Assembly (NCBI GenBank): GCA_963930645.1
Contig: OZ005648.1
Location: 154,304,035 to 154,368,034, forward strand
Length of the DNA: 64,000 nucleotides
Direction: 5' to 3'
Source of the DNA: Salticus scenicus
Lineage: Eukaryota > Arthropoda > Arachnida > Araneae > Salticidae
How positions within the stretch are numbered: the stretch's first letter is position 1; each line of letters opens with the position of its first letter. The position numbers and the translations under genes were made by a program. Shown piece by piece: positions 10,061 through 23,370 of the stretch. Under the pieces are notes generated by a model. It worked only from the letters and a program-made list of their open reading frames with translations, was not told the origin of the DNA and ran no database searches.

Positions 10061-10644
10061 GAACAAACTATTTCTTTCAACGAAAATACCTACTAACCCT
10101 GGACGATAGGTCTAATATATCGTATCATATTATATATCGTATTTATCGTAATATAACTCAGTACTTATTTCGCTTCCTTCTTCAACTCGTTTTAATACGC
10201 ATTTTTTATATGCATGAGCAGCACCCGAAAAACAAAAACATTAAATCATTAAATTCATGGTTTTACTTATTTTTTATTTCATATTATTTCACGCGCACTT
10301 TTTATTTCCTAATTCAAAATTATTAAAAAAAAACTTTTTCGATATCGCTTGTACCGATACTGATTATTATTAATTTTCTTTTCCTTTTCTTTCAATAGTA
10401 ATTTAAAAAAAAAAAGATTTTGATGAAATTCTGGCAAAAGCAGAATTTAGGACGGAGGACTATTAGTTTTTTTTTTTTTTTTTTTTTTTTTCTTTTTTCA
10501 AATTATAACATAGCTTTCAAATTATTCAATTATATTTTCGATAAATTTTAGATTTCGACAAATGTCCAACCATCGAAATCGACAACGCAAAAATCCCAGA
10601 TTGAGACTAATAAGCCCTCAGTTCTAAAAAAAAAACTGTGAGCG

Positions 10645-10725
10645 CGCATCGGAGTTCGATCTCACAGCCTTCCTCACTCAATCTAAACACTCTAATCATT
10701 GTGCCACGCCGCCGCACAGTGGATC
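10645..10725 (-). repeat. tRNA-like SINE segment, minus strand
   Basis: The reverse complement reads GGCGTGGCACAATGATTAGA, then GAGTGAGGAAGG and GTGAGATCGAACTCCGATG, matching the tRNA-like part at 6271-6340. An A box-like and a B box-like element (GATCGAACTCC) are both recognisable. The 185-bp segment found upstream at 6085 is not seen here. Confidence 0.7.
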
Positions 10726-11858
10726 GAACAATGTTAAAATACGAACATAGGCCCAAAAACCAATCTCTAAATAACTGATAATTTGCAGTGAAATAATTTA
10801 AAAGAATGTCTAAAAAATACAAATATATGGTTATTTCTTCAATTACACAAAGTTTTCTTATATATAAATAAATTCAAAACGAAAACTTTCAGAAATAAGA
10901 TTTTTTGAGGAATTCCAGTGGCTTTATTTGAATAACCATCAAGTGGCACTTAAGATAACTATGAAAAAATACGAAATAAAATTACTTTTAATAATGTCCT
11001 AATAAAAGTTTAAAGTACTTCTGCCACTGCCATACTTCTGCCATTCACGCATGAAATGTGAATATAAAATTAACAACAAAATTAAATTTATAAGTTGTGT
11101 AACTTTTTTTGTCCAAAATTGTCCAAAATTTCAAGCCCATTTTATTACTCCCAAAAGTATACATTTTAATCTGTGAAAAGAATTTTCGCCACAAATCGCC
11201 ACTTTTAGAGAAAAATAAATATTTATTCTGTTTACCCCCAAATTATCAGTCGAGAAATTTATCTGAATAACTGTATTCGATAATGACAGAATATATATTT
11301 AAATTTTTATAGTGAAAATATTATAGAAATTAGATGATTAAAATAGGTTTAATAAATCAGAAATCATTTCTTATTTTTTTAAATATTTAATAAAATAATT
11401 CATTTTACTTTAAAGGTACTGAAAAGTACCGTTGGACCCATAAAAGGGGGGAAATATAAATGGTTGCTGTGATATGTCATAAAATGTTAAAATTAAATAA
11501 ATGTTTAATATTAAATTACTAAATGTTAAAATTAAATATTATAATCCCATATTACGATTTAAAGTAAAAGTTTCTGTGCAATAAAAATAAAGACAAACGG
11601 GAATTTTTCATAGAGTTTGCCAGCAAATACTTGCATGAGTTTTCTATTGAAATACTACATAAAAAAGAAAGAAAAAAGAAGCAGTAATGTGATGATATAT
11701 TTAACATTGTGTGCTAAATTAATTGTGGTATAAATATAGATTTTCTTCACAAATTTTTATTTGTTTCCTATTATTCTCTTCTTTTTTGCAACATTTGTTT
11801 CTTTATCAGGTATATTTCTAAATACCTGTTTGCAGCAGAAAAATATGATACCGTTTAA
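10726..11858. other. AT-rich noncoding DNA
   Basis: I see no gene or repeat end in this stretch. Confidence 0.5.
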
Positions 11859-12170
11859 CCCCTTTATAATGCCAATTTTTTCTCAAATGGCACATTAAAC
11901 TAATTTCACGAATAAAAATTGATGTAAAGAAAAAAATTCATTTAGCTTATTAGAAATAATTTTAATTTTGACACATTATTCTCTTAACCCATAAGCAGAA
12001 TTGCCACAAATGACTATTTTTTTTCGCACCAATATTATAAAAATAATATTTATACTGGTATTTTTCTAGAGAAATTATACACAGGAATCATTATTTTAAA
12101 AAAATGGTGCCATTTGAATAAAATAATAACGAATTTGATGGGGAAAATATTCCTGTGGCCTTATAAAGGG
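11859..12170. mobile_element. piggyBac-like MITE with TTAA target duplication
   Basis: TTAA occurs at 11855-11858 and 12171-12174. The ends read CCCCTTTATAATGCC on the left and, as reverse complement of the right end, CCCTTTATAAGGCC. TTAA duplications with CCCTTT-type ends are the hallmark of the piggyBac superfamily. The interior has no transposase, so it is non-autonomous. A second element of this type lies at 56351-56562. Confidence 0.75.
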
Positions 12171-12269
12171 TTAAAAAAACCATAGAATCGCTTTTAGTAT
12201 CATACACATATACATATTTAAATCGAAATGTGACGAAAAACATCATACATAGATAATAATAATACCATA

Positions 12270-12515
12270 ACCTTCCTATGTTCGCCACTGCCTATACTTC
12301 GATCCATATTGTGCGCCGTCTTGCTAACTGGTTCTGTTTCATTGGTTTTAATAGAAACAGTTTAAACTTTTTTGGTTGTTTCTTGACCCATGGAGAGGGG
12401 GAGGTTGTTGCAGTAAGTTTGTACTCTACCCTATGTTTTCAACCATGCTCTTTAATTTATGATTGGTTTGATTTCAATAAGAATGTTACTAATTCATACT
12501 TCCTTTGTAAGCTAC
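12270..12515 (-). repeat. Second copy of the 6085-6270 repeat
   Basis: Read on the minus strand this matches 6085-6270 over about 185 bp: GAAGTATGAAT, AAATTAAAGAGCA, GAAAACATAG and TGCAACAACC occur in the same order. The tRNA-like A box is not clearly conserved after the shared part. A 82-residue plus-strand frame here is a by-product. Confidence 0.75.
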
Positions 12516-12884
12516 ATTTCACTTAATTTATAAAAATGTGTGAATGATAAGATATTAAATGATTTTTTTATTGAATAAATGACCTATTTATTTTTTCAAT
12601 TTATGTTATGCAATTTTGTTTGAGCTATGTGATGTGCATTTATACAACTTATACATAATCTGTGTATAAATTCCATATATATAAATATGTTGCAACATCA
12701 CTGCGTTCACCTCCATCCTTTCCCCTGTCGAATTCGCCAGCTCGGCGCGATAGTAAAAATATATATATATATATTTTTTTTTTCTTTCTTTCTTTCGGAA
12801 TATTAGAATTGCTTTGAATGTTCAGTTGAGAAAATGTAGACTCAATGTAAAGAAGGCACATTTTTCTATGTCTAAGAAATATTG

Positions 12885-12928
<44 letters not shown>

Positions 12929-14211
12929 AAAAAAAAAGAGAAACAATAATATTTGAATATTGAGAAAACTGTTGATTCTGTGAATAAGAATGAATATCGA
13001 ACAATTTAAAATTAACATTTTTTGCAAATAGTTAACATTAGTGTAAATACTTCATTATCATCGAGTTAAAATTTTGAAAAAGAGAAGATAATGAACTTTT
13101 ATTATTGTGTCATCTAACTCCTTTCGACATCATTCGGCCTAAATATACAAAAAACTAATAATATATTTTTCACGTATCAAATTTGGTGCATTTATATAGC
13201 ATAGAAGCTGAGATTTCCCGCAAACAGAAACTATTAAAGAATAGCAGCGCCACCTGCCGCCCGATATGCAACCAAAGTGTATCATGAAAGTTTTATTTAA
13301 CATCAATCTCACACGCCAAGATTTGTACATTTATATACAAAGGAAGTTACATGTAGTCTTCCTCAAAATGGAATTCGATTAACGCCTTTTAGCCGATATA
13401 CATTTAAACTGAATCAGTAGAGTTTTACATAATATATATTTTTTATACTAAATTTGGTATACTGTAGATGCTGAGATTCACTGAAAGGAGAGGAAATCAC
13501 ATCGTTGCAGAGAAATCTATTGGGTGATACAGCCCAAAAACTAATCAGCCCCAATTTAAGCTAATGTCAAACCAAATATCAAGTTTGGTTAAAGTAATTT
13601 CATTGGTTTATGAGGTACAATATTCGAGCAGTTTTGTTAACTCAAAAAGATTGAAATTTTCTAAAAAGAATAGAATTATGTTCAGGAAATCTCAAAACGT
13701 GTAAATTCATCAAAAATGAAAAACCGAAAAGTTTTTAAAATCTTATACTTTCTTCTTACATATGCAGAAGATAGCAATAAATTCACTTTCTTAAAAATAA
13801 GTAGTCAATTTTAGTTAATTGAAATGCAAAATTTTTACCTAAAAATATCTCTAAAAAATATAAAACTGATGTAAATCACAAAAAACAGAATTAGATCATA
13901 AATAAACGAGAAAGTTTCCATAAATCGAATTCTTTCTTAATTAGCGTATATGTTCAATAATATAAAATTCCGATCTACCACTCATTCATTCAGTAAACAT
14001 TTCTATAACTCTAATGGCTGTTGCCTCTCAGGATGGAAAATCTGTAGTCGAGAGTATAAGGATTCTACAACTGTACAAAGTATTGTGTCGAAGGTTTTAT
14101 TGAATTTTAAGAAATTTCCAGATTTAACAATGTTCTTCTCATACTAAATGAAAAAGTGCATACAAAAATAACAGTATTTTTGCACCTTCTTGATATCATA
14201 AAGAAAATATT

Positions 14212-14243
<32 letters not shown>

Positions 14244-14370
14244 CTCAAACTTATATTAATCAAGTTTTACCAACAATAACACTTTCAATCCGCTACTCCT
14301 ATAATTAATATGATAAAAATTCCTATAATTAATATGTTAATTTCATTTTTGCGTTTTTATATAAAGACTA
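12516..14370. other. AT-rich noncoding DNA with simple repeats
   Basis: The stretch contains an (AT)n/(CTTT)n patch at 12760-12797, a 40-bp T run at about 12885-12924, another T run at about 14213-14243, and a (GA)n run just inside the next element. A GCGCCACCTGCCGC string lies at 13247. No gene is recognised. Confidence 0.55.
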
Positions 14371-14469
14371 GCAGGCTACGCCCGCTTCGCTGGTCACTAT
14401 TTTTAAATGAATCAATAATATAAATTAATTCTCAAAATTGCATTAATTTTTATCATGTGAAAAAAAAAA

Positions 14470-14500
<31 letters not shown>

Positions 14501-16085
14501 AAAGGAAATTCTGATTGGGAAAAATGTCGCACCGGGTTCCCACTGCCTTCGGCAGCATGCACGCGCATTTATGTTCGACTCTTTTAATAAATCACTATAA
14601 AATTCTGATCAGGAAGAATGTTGCACGGGGTCCTCACTGCCTTCGGCAGCGCAGGTCATTTTGCGCTGCACGCGCGCATTTGTGTTCGACACACTTCATG
14701 AATCAGTATATTATCGTAAAGGAAAAACATAAATATAAAATACAGAAAAAAAAAAAAAAAGTCTTCTTTCATCGGTGGAATAATTGGTCCAGGCCTCCAC
14801 TGACTACAGTAGCGTATACATTCGAGCACGGTGCGCTTGTGCCTCGCCCACCGTAACCGCCCCTCCTAATTATTTTACACTTTCAAAAATATCCGCAAAC
14901 ATTTTCTAGGGCTTTTAAACCTAATAATACTAATTTCCAACGTTCTATCTGAATTTCTTTATTTTTGCCCCTGAGTCCACCACTCGTAATAATTTTACAC
15001 TTTTGAAAATATCCGCAATCGACTTATCGGGCCTTAAAACCAAATAATACTAATTTTCAACGTTCTAACTCTTATTTCTATATTTTTGCCCCTTCGCCCC
15101 TTCTCCTTCTTTTCTATTCTAATAATTTTACAAATTCGAATATACCCACAATCGATCTGTATGTATCAAAAACCTCTATGTACCAATTTTGAACGATCTA
15201 ACTCTATTTTTACTTTTTTACCCCTCCGCCCCCCCCTTTCCCGCCCTCCTAATAACTTTACAAATTCGAAAATATCCGCAATCGGTTTATCGAGCCTTAA
15301 AACCCAATAATACTGATTTCCAACGCTCTAACTCTTATTTCTATATTTTCGCCCCTCCCCTTTCCGTACTATCATAATAGTTTTACAAATTCGAAAATAT
15401 CCACAATCGATTTGCAGGTATCATAAACCTCTGTGTACCAATTTTGAACAATTTAACGCTATTTTTATTTTTTACCCCTCCGCCATCCCCCTTCCCGTCC
15501 CTCCTAATAACTTTACAAATTCAAAAATATTCGCAATAGATTTGCAGGTATCAAAAAACCTCTATGTACTAATTTTGAACGATCGAACTGTATTTTTATT
15601 TTTTGACCCTCCACCCCTCTTAATTAATTTACACTTTCGAAAATAGCCTCATTAGACTTGCAGGCCTTTAAAACTTATCTGTATCTAATTGAACTGTCTA
15701 ACTGTATTTCTATTTTTTTCCCATAGCCCCTCCCCCTCCCGACAAATTTCTAAAATTCCAGAAATTGGTTTTTTGGTTAACTATATATATATTAGCTATA
15801 TATTAGAGCAAATATTCCAGGTATATCTGTTTTTTTGCTTGAGATATATAGGAGTATGTGAAACCACGTTTTGCGCATGTGAAATCACGTTTTGCCCCCC
15901 TTTTCCCCGGGACCAAATTTCTAAAATTCCAGAAATTGTTTTTTAGATACTTTTGTTAGCTATATTTTAAAGCAAAAATTTTACGGATATCTGACCCACT
16001 TTCGAGTCAGTGGCTTCAGTAAATTTTGCTGTGCGTTAATGAGTCAGTGAGTGAGTGGAAGTATACTCTTTTATCTATATAGAAG
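14371..16085 (+). mobile_element. Family-1 composite element, copy 1 (head, satellite array, tail)
   Basis: The head is CTAGCAGGCTACGCCCGCTT then CGCTGGTCACTATTTTTAAA. Two copies of a CACTGCCTTCGGCAGC hairpin-bearing segment (about 14545 and 14637) follow, then a tandem array of ~130-bp units to about 15760. The tail repeats AAATTCCAGAAATTG with CACGTTTTGCGC-type segments and ends CTCTTTTATCTATATAG. The same order occurs at 23879-29065 and, inverted, at 29765-30800. No transposase or replicase frame is visible. A head plus array plus tail design without inverted ends is compatible with non-autonomous Helitron-like elements, but that is inference. Confidence 0.7.
14870..15760 (+). repeat. Satellite array inside family-1 copy 1
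   Basis: About seven diverged units of ~110-140 bp share CTAATAA-TTTTACA, TCGAAAATATCC, CAATCGA and CCAATTTTGAACG landmarks with C-rich spacers. Two unit types alternate loosely, as in the longer array at 24.3-27.7 kb. Several short open frames on both strands are by-products of the repeat. Confidence 0.85.
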
Positions 16086-17310
16086 ATTCGTGTAAACCGG
16101 AAAATTTTATATACATATCTTCAAATCACGCTATAATATCAAGTAGTTTCTAATAATGACATGTAGAAATTATCATAGTATATTCATGAACGCACATTGC
16201 GTTTTTATGGAATCGACAGTGGAATGAAAAAATGTTAAACATTAAGAATACAAAAACTAATTAGAATAAAACATATCAACAAAGTAAAAAAATATATAAA
16301 AAGTATCAAAAATCAGTACAGGTATCAGTACAGTATACAATTAATTCAAGATATCCAGGGAATGGACCTATAGGTGTGCCATGTGGGCATTGTAGGTTTT
16401 ACCATTTAATGTATGTTTCGATTTGTGCGGTAAGTTCACGCAACCAATATTTTTGTCTATTTAATATTTAATATTTTTCAGTTTAAAATAAAAAATATCA
16501 TATATTATTTTTAAAAAAAACTGATTGCCTCGAATTTTAATACAGTATATAAATATCTTTCATATTTAAATACATAAAATAATACTATTATTTTTGCACT
16601 TCACTTCTATTATAAGAAAGTTTTTAATTATTAAAAGAATAACTTTAGATACATTTTAACTTAAATATTTTAATATATTTTATATCAATGCCATCTTTTA
16701 AAGATATAAATTTTCACCTCTTTTGAAACTAGAAATCCTTTTATAAAATTATGAAACATAAATTCTTTATCACTGATTCTTTTATTCAGACATTTTCACC
16801 TTTTATAAAAATGTCATATATCCCAAAATCCCTGCATTGTGAAACATTTTGCACATAGTTTGAAAGAAAATTTATGGCGATTTTATACGTTACAAAAGAA
16901 TGTTTTCATATATTTATGAGATCAAAGATGTTTTTGAAAAGAAAACAAACCATTTTAATACAGCATAAACGCATTCTCTAAAATTAAGTTTACTTCGGTG
17001 AATTTCATTTCAAAAATTTCAATAAAATTTTTACATCAAAATATAAGCTGAAAAGCATAAAATAGCACAGCTTAGATGAGAATAAAATTTTTACATAAAA
17101 ACTGCAAAATTGTTTATTTTTATTTCTTCAAAATATTGGATACATTTCTTATAAAATTTCAAACATTTTGCTAGAAGTAAATAGTGTTTTGAATTATAAA
17201 ATGAGACAGTTCTATCCAATGTAGAGGTATTCAAATGCCTTGTATCAAATATCAATAACGTAGCAAATATTATATTAGTTTACCAACTTATAATTCATTT
17301 TTAATTTTGC
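16086..17310. other. AT-rich noncoding DNA
   Basis: I see no gene or repeat boundary here. Confidence 0.5.
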
Positions 17311-17533
17311 ACTGTAAAACAAAAATGTTAAATCACGGGTCTTCACCGTATTATTTTATGAGAAATGACCGTTTTGTTAGCTAAACTGTCATAGCCCGTA
17401 AATTGTTGTCATGAAAGTAATTTTGGAATACTGGAGTTTTTTTACGGGCAAAAGCCGTTAATCTAACAAAATTGCCCAAATCTGCCATCAAACTGTATTT
17501 TTACGGTCAAATCCCTTCAAATGTAAAGTGTTA
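17311..17533. mobile_element. Possible MITE with CACTGTAAA/TTTACxxTG-type ends
   Basis: The segment begins CACTGTAAAACAAAAATG and ends AAATGTAAAGTG; the interior has several CCGTAAA/TTTACGG strings in both orientations (about 17396, 17453 and 17498). Ends match over only about nine bases with mismatches, and no clear target duplication is seen, so this is tentative. Confidence 0.35.
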
Positions 17534-17673
17534 TCTTTTCAGTGACGTCATAAAAGAATCACTTCATATTTGTAACTGAAAATATAATTGTATTTTTATC
17601 TATTGAGAGATTTTATTTACACATTCATACAAATAGCGATTGATACAGAAGAGCTATTGTTTTCTTAATCTCA

Positions 17674-17706
<33 letters not shown>

Positions 17707-18199
17707 CAGAAAAGAAAAAAAAAAAAAAATCTAATGATAATTATAATTTAGCTATGACAGTATCACATTTTGCAGTTGTGATTACCTTTCCTTTATAATT
17801 CATATTAGATTTTCAACTGTAATAATATATGTTGAATATGTATTTTTTTTTTTTCAGGAATCGATGATTGAGAAAATGCGTTCGCATTAAGATAATGAAA
17901 AATAGGTCAGATTAGAATACAGGCATATGAAATATACTAGAACAGTTGTAAATCTTTATTTATTTCATTTATTTGTTTGTTTTGTTTTATTTTTATTTTT
18001 AATGCATTCAATAATTCAAGAAAAAAAAATTTCATTTATAATACGAGTAACTTATCTTTTATTAACATAAAATTCGAAATATTTTCTTATTGGCCAAGAT
18101 ATTCATTTATTCATTTCCTTTATTATATTCATATTTCATTCAACACATTATATTCAGCTTTTTATCACTATAATGTTTAACAAAAATAAATAAAATATG

Positions 18200-18250
<51 letters not shown>

Positions 18251-19257
18251 GATATAGCTATAGATATTGGCAAATGTTTCGTCAGTTACTCGCTTTCAAT
18301 TCTAAAAGCTTAAAAGCTTTACGAATCAACATAGACTGTGTTATATAATGATTTTTATAAATATAATACTGTTAAAAATATTTTCATTTACTGTGATATT
18401 TTAATAAACTCACTTACATTGAATAAATATTTACTAGAAAATATAAACCGCTGCACGACGCAGGAAATATGCAAAATAGGAATCCCAAAGGAATTCGTCA
18501 AAAGAATTTTCTGTATATTTTAGTAGAATTTAATGAATTCGGAGTTTATAAATACATACGCTTAATTATATAACATAAATGTAAATTTTTAAGACAATAT
18601 TTCGTATATTAAAGTTCTGTCACATTTATTATCCCATTTTCTAGTTTTTAAGAATTATTTAACTGGAAGAGTATTGCATGTCGTTCACATAATCATCTTT
18701 CATATTTTAAATAAACATAATTTGCGATCCATGGTTACTTGCAATTTTATTTCTGCTTTATGAAAAAATCAAATAAGTAGACTCTATATAAATATTTCTA
18801 TTTAATAAATATGAAATAATTACTGATAATCTGAAATGCATAATTAATTATAGTTTTATTTCTCTTTTGTGGACAATGGGACTAAATAGACTCTATTTAA
18901 TATTTAATAATAAATATCAAATAATATTTTACAAAACCTATCTTAAATAGTATAAGCAATTTATTATGCATATGAATGCTTAATTTTATTACTTTTTTTT
19001 TTATATATACGTAAGAAGAAAATGATATATTCGTTAATATTTCGTCTTCAAGTTTTCAACTTATTTATCCGTTTTTAGATGACCTGAACACTATTCAGTC
19101 CTGACGGCAAATACTGATAAGTGAAAGTTGATTACAAAAGGCCGTAAAAATTTCCTTTTGTGCTATGTTGTATGTACCTAAGCGCTAGATTTAAAAAAAA
19201 AAAAAAGTTTTAGGCCTCCTAGACTTTCGGTTACAATCGAAAAAAACGAAAACCTCT

Positions 19258-19289
<32 letters not shown>

Positions 19290-19844
19290 CTAGTTTTAGT
19301 TTTTGTTGAATAACTTATTAGCCTCAGTTTCTACGAAAAAGGTCTTCAAACATATTGTAGGAAAATTAAACTTGCGATGATATGATAAAAATAAATTTAT
19401 TTCTATTCCTTATAGTTTTTGGGATGCACAACTTCAAATATACGAAAATGTTTCTAAATTTCCAAAAAATATGCAAGTTTTCCATCAATAATTACACCTT
19501 TTGCCTCCAAAAAAAAACGTAAATAAGGAACATAAGTACATATTTTGTAGAGCACTAAATTTGCTATAATTTCTAAAGCTTTTTTTAATTAATATACTTT
19601 CCAAAATACAACCTCAAAATTACATCGTAATTAAAAAGAAAAAAAAAAAAAAAAAAAAAACCTGCAATAAAAGGAGTAGAATATTTTAGTTAATAATTTC
19701 ATTAACTCACATCCTAAGACGCCAGTTCAATTAATGTAACGGCAGATAAAACCCCTTCGGATTGTTCTTAGCAACTTGGCAAGTTGTTTGCTTCTCTGTC
19801 GCTTTCGAACAATATAAGGTAACGGAGGGAGGAAGGGAGGGAAC
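17534..19844. other. AT-rich noncoding DNA with long A/T runs
   Basis: T runs lie at about 17680-17706 and 19259-19289, an A run passing into AAAAG units at about 18199-18249, and another A run at about 19636-19660. Frames of 60-67 residues are rich in Phe, Ile, Asn and Lys and look like chance. Confidence 0.55.
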
Positions 19845-20976
19845 GCGTTTTCTAAATTTTAAGCTAGCACCTCTTTCCGATGTCTCTATTCAGCAAAGAA
19901 ACTATGCGGAAGGGTACAAAGTCTGTATTGTATGCACGACATTCACTCTCGTGTACAGCAAGAACTTAACCTCGAGATCTGAAAATGTACAATGATAGAT
20001 GGTGGATATCTTTTGCATAAGCTTGTTTGAAATATGACGTAAACATTCATTTTTAAATTTATCTATCACACTTGTGTTGACTATGTTAAAATACACTTTT
20101 GTTTGAATGCCACTGAAGTTTATAATGGGTATCTTACTAAAGTATCTATACACTATTGTTACGCACTATATCTATATATTATGGGTTCCTTACTAAATTT
20201 AATCAACAAAACAAAATAGCAGTTGAACAATATCATCGGGCTTAACTGTATTCATCTACCCAATTTACATTTTCCAAAACAGCTGAAATTACTTTATCTT
20301 GAGAAAGTTTTATCAAATGGTACAAATCATACACGATGTTTCTGTGTTAATTATTGAAAGAAGGGTTATGGGGTGAAAAGAGCAGCACAAGATCCTGATG
20401 CAAGGATTATAAATACTGCACTATCAAATGTTAAGGATTTCGATAAAATTATCATCATAGGAGTAGAAATCGATCTGCTTGTTTTTCAATCAACTTTAGT
20501 TTCTAACCATTATAACATTTATTTTCAAAACAATGGAAAAGATGCGTGTTTTGTACTCGTTAGTTTTGTACTCCTAGTGTTTTGTAATCATCAACGACAA
20601 TTACACGCGACTCATAAAACAACCTTTTTCTTCATGAGTTTAGCGAGTGTGATGTAACATCAGTCCCATCTGGGCAAAGCATGGAGAAATTCTGAAATTC
20701 TTTCAGAAACACCTTAATTTATTGAAGATTGTAAACGTGTACAAACTTTCAAATGCCACCTCAAAAAAAAAGAAAAAAAAAACTACAGCAAGTGAATGTT
20801 TTTTATCTGCTTATAGGAAGGTCATATTAACTTCAATACACAGCACGATATTCGTAACCAATAATTCACAACATTGGTAAAAAAGAATATAAGTTTCACC
20901 TTGCAAGCTATGCACCTATAAAAATGCAGCTGGATCGCAAGCGCTTTGAACCTATTAACAAGTCCACAAATGCTTG

Positions 20977-21014
<38 letters not shown>

Positions 21015-21376
21015 TATAATTGGGCATCAAGCAGAAAACGAATGATCCTATTAAAACACTAAAATATTTAGTTCCAAAGCTTTTGTCGCAAATAATGTCA
21101 TGCAAAATCAAAAGGGTGTATCAGCGAGTGGAGCCACAAAAAGCTGGATTAAATTGCATCGCTGTATGCGAACATTGCACTGGAAATGCTTGTGAAATTT
21201 TTCTTAAGTTAAACAAGACTTTTCTAAGCCAAAGTAATGCTGAAGATGAAAACATTTTCATAATGAATCCAATTTTTATTCAAGAGGATGAACACATCGA
21301 AGACCTAAGTTATATTTTTATAGAATCAGGATTTTGGTCTACCTTACGGAGTCAAATTCTTAAGATTCTGATTTAA
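19845..21376 (+). pseudogene. Pseudogene of an arthropod multicopy family (PIN-like motif, Cys-rich tail)
   Basis: Pieces of one protein can be followed on the plus strand through three or more frame changes. They are FKLAPLSDVSI (~19858), IDGGYLLHKLV (~19994), KRAAQDPDARIINTALSNV (20376 onward), KIIIIGVEIDLLVF, CDVTS with GQSMEKF (~20650), FHLASYAPIKMQLDRK (~20896), and DPIKTLKY then KAGLNC-x5-C-x2-C-x4-C (21038-21200). This order matches a large family seen in many arthropod (and other animal) genomes, in which an acidic VGxDIDLL motif is PIN-nuclease-like and a Cys-rich segment ends the protein. The family's function is unknown to me; high copy number suggests it travels with mobile elements. 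Stops, frameshifts, a loss of several tail cysteines and a T run at 20979-21009 show that this copy is dead. Confidence 0.7.
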
Positions 21377-21517
21377 TTTGAAATTAATTTGGTACATATC
21401 GACTAAAAGGTGGCGCGGCTATTGCTCATTTTCTATAAATATCCAACTGGTTGTATCTAAGTACCAATTGGTTAAATGTACATCATACATCATATGTAAA
21501 ATATTTATTGCCAGAAG

Positions 21518-21687
21518 CAGTGTTGCCAGATTTGGGGACTTTTTTATTTAACCCCCGCCGCTAAATTTTAATTGTAACGGTTGCCTAAGCACTTCGAAAG
21601 ATAAACGTCTATTATGTATAGCAAATATCACTTCTAAAAATTATTGGTGAGAGTTGAATAAAAAAGTCCCCAAATCTGGCAACACTG
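21518..21687. mobile_element. hAT-type MITE with 8-bp target duplication
   Basis: The terminal inverted repeats start CAGTGTTGCCAGATTTGGGG and continue through a shared ACTTTTTTATT. The element is flanked by GCCAGAAG at 21510-21517 and again at 21688-21695. An 8-bp duplication and CAGTG ends are diagnostic of the hAT superfamily. The 170-bp interior is noncoding. Its right half is similar to the inverted-repeat arms at 23371-23506 and 29068-29200. Confidence 0.9.
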
Positions 21688-21695
21688 GCCAGAAG

Positions 21696-23370
21696 CTATA
21701 TTGATTAGTTTTTGAGCATTTTAACTATGCGCTATTATATACTGGGTTGACAAGGAGAAAGCAAATGTGATTTTTAGTGAGAATAAAATTTTAATCATTC
21801 TATTATCTTCAAATCTAATTCCATGACCTGTAGCTACCTTTCATGTAATTTCAAAATTCCGCACTCATAGAACTTCTTTTCCTTATCAGCAAACAACTCA
21901 ACCAAGTGCGATTTGAAGCCATCGTTATTATCGAAGTTTTTACTAATTAAAAAGATTTGTAAATTTCGAAATAAAATGAATATGATAGTGCAAGCTCGTA
22001 TACAAAATCGTCTTGCTTAAAAATTTATCTTTCCTTTGCCTGCCCTGACTGCGTTCGTATAGACCTCTAAATTATTGAATTGTTTCTGTCTCTATAACAA
22101 TTTAGTTTAAAAAAAAAAACTTATTTTTTAAATAAAAAATGCTTTAAATTATGTGCCTCTCTTACAATAGTAAAACAATATAATGATCGCAAATATAATA
22201 TTTATTCAACAAAGTTTCTCTCCTTTCAGATTTAGAAATAATACAAAAAAAGTACTATCCTGGAAATACTTCCACCATTAAATTTTGAAACAATTTTACT
22301 ATTTGAAAAACAAAAAGTAACAATTCATTATATTTATTCTGACTAAAATATAAAGTCTTTGCTTTTGTTGCTGTTAGAAACTATATATATTATATTTTAA
22401 AAAGCATTTCACTGTTTATTTCTAAAGATTTATACATTTTCTTAAAATCCAGTGAATATTCCTAGAACAATTCCTTAAACTTTGGAACCTATTTTTTATC
22501 ACTTGGAGAACATATATGTCTCTTTCAACATCATTTGCAAAAACTATCGGATTTTCTTCACGGTATGTGTTCAAAAGAAAATGCATTTTCTTAGAGGCTT
22601 AGGCGCGAAATAAAATAGAAGTTTTCCACGATGCACGCCTGAAAAAGGGTATTATCTATACACAGACTGGAGATAAGTTTTTTTGTAAAGTAAATATTTT
22701 TTTTATAAATAAATAAATTCATAAGGATTGAAAAATTTCTAGCCCAATAACGAAATGTTTGCTATCATGTTAAAAATTTAACAGTTAAATTAATAGTAAT
22801 ACTGATAATGCCCCTAACAACATTATTTATATGTTTGCACCTTTAATGAATAAAACACTTTGTAAGAAAATATTTTAAAAATGCAACACTTTTTAAGTCG
22901 AAATAACAAACACGATTCTTCATCAAATGAAAAACTTATATGTCAGTGCAGCATAAAATAAACAACACACAAAACTTTAGACATTGATGAGATAAAATAA
23001 ATATTCTTGTGACATGAACTACAAAATAACTGAAACAAAATAAATTATACATAAATAGAAGTAAAAATGAATGCTATTAAAAATAGCGTAAAATCAAAAG
23101 TACAAGGAATAAAATAAAAAATGAAATAAATAAAAGCAACGAGGGTGGTGTATAGATTAAGGCCGATTATCCTCACGTGGGACCAAAACCTGGATGAAAA
23201 GCCCTTCGCGAGGTCTTTCCAAGTTACACTTATTTACGCGAGTTTCGAATAAAAAAAAAATAAAAATAAATAAAAACTTTGAATGGCTAGGCCGATGAGC
23301 ACGTAGTTCCGAACTCATCATTTTCCATCTACTAGCTTCGAGAGTGAAACCTCTCGATCATTGGTGGGAC
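21696..23370. other. Noncoding DNA; possible tRNA-like remnant near its end
   Basis: Mostly AT-rich. The part from 23140 is more balanced in composition and includes GGCTAGGCCGATGAGC and a CGAGAG-TGAAAC-CTCTCG hairpin (about 23338-23356), which could be a worn SINE head. No gene is recognised. Confidence 0.4.

Noticed and set aside
10651..10725. Functional tRNA gene
   Set aside because: A and B box-like strings exist, but no complete cloverleaf with paired acceptor stem can be drawn and the segment is repeated at 6.3 kb. It is a SINE-type relic.
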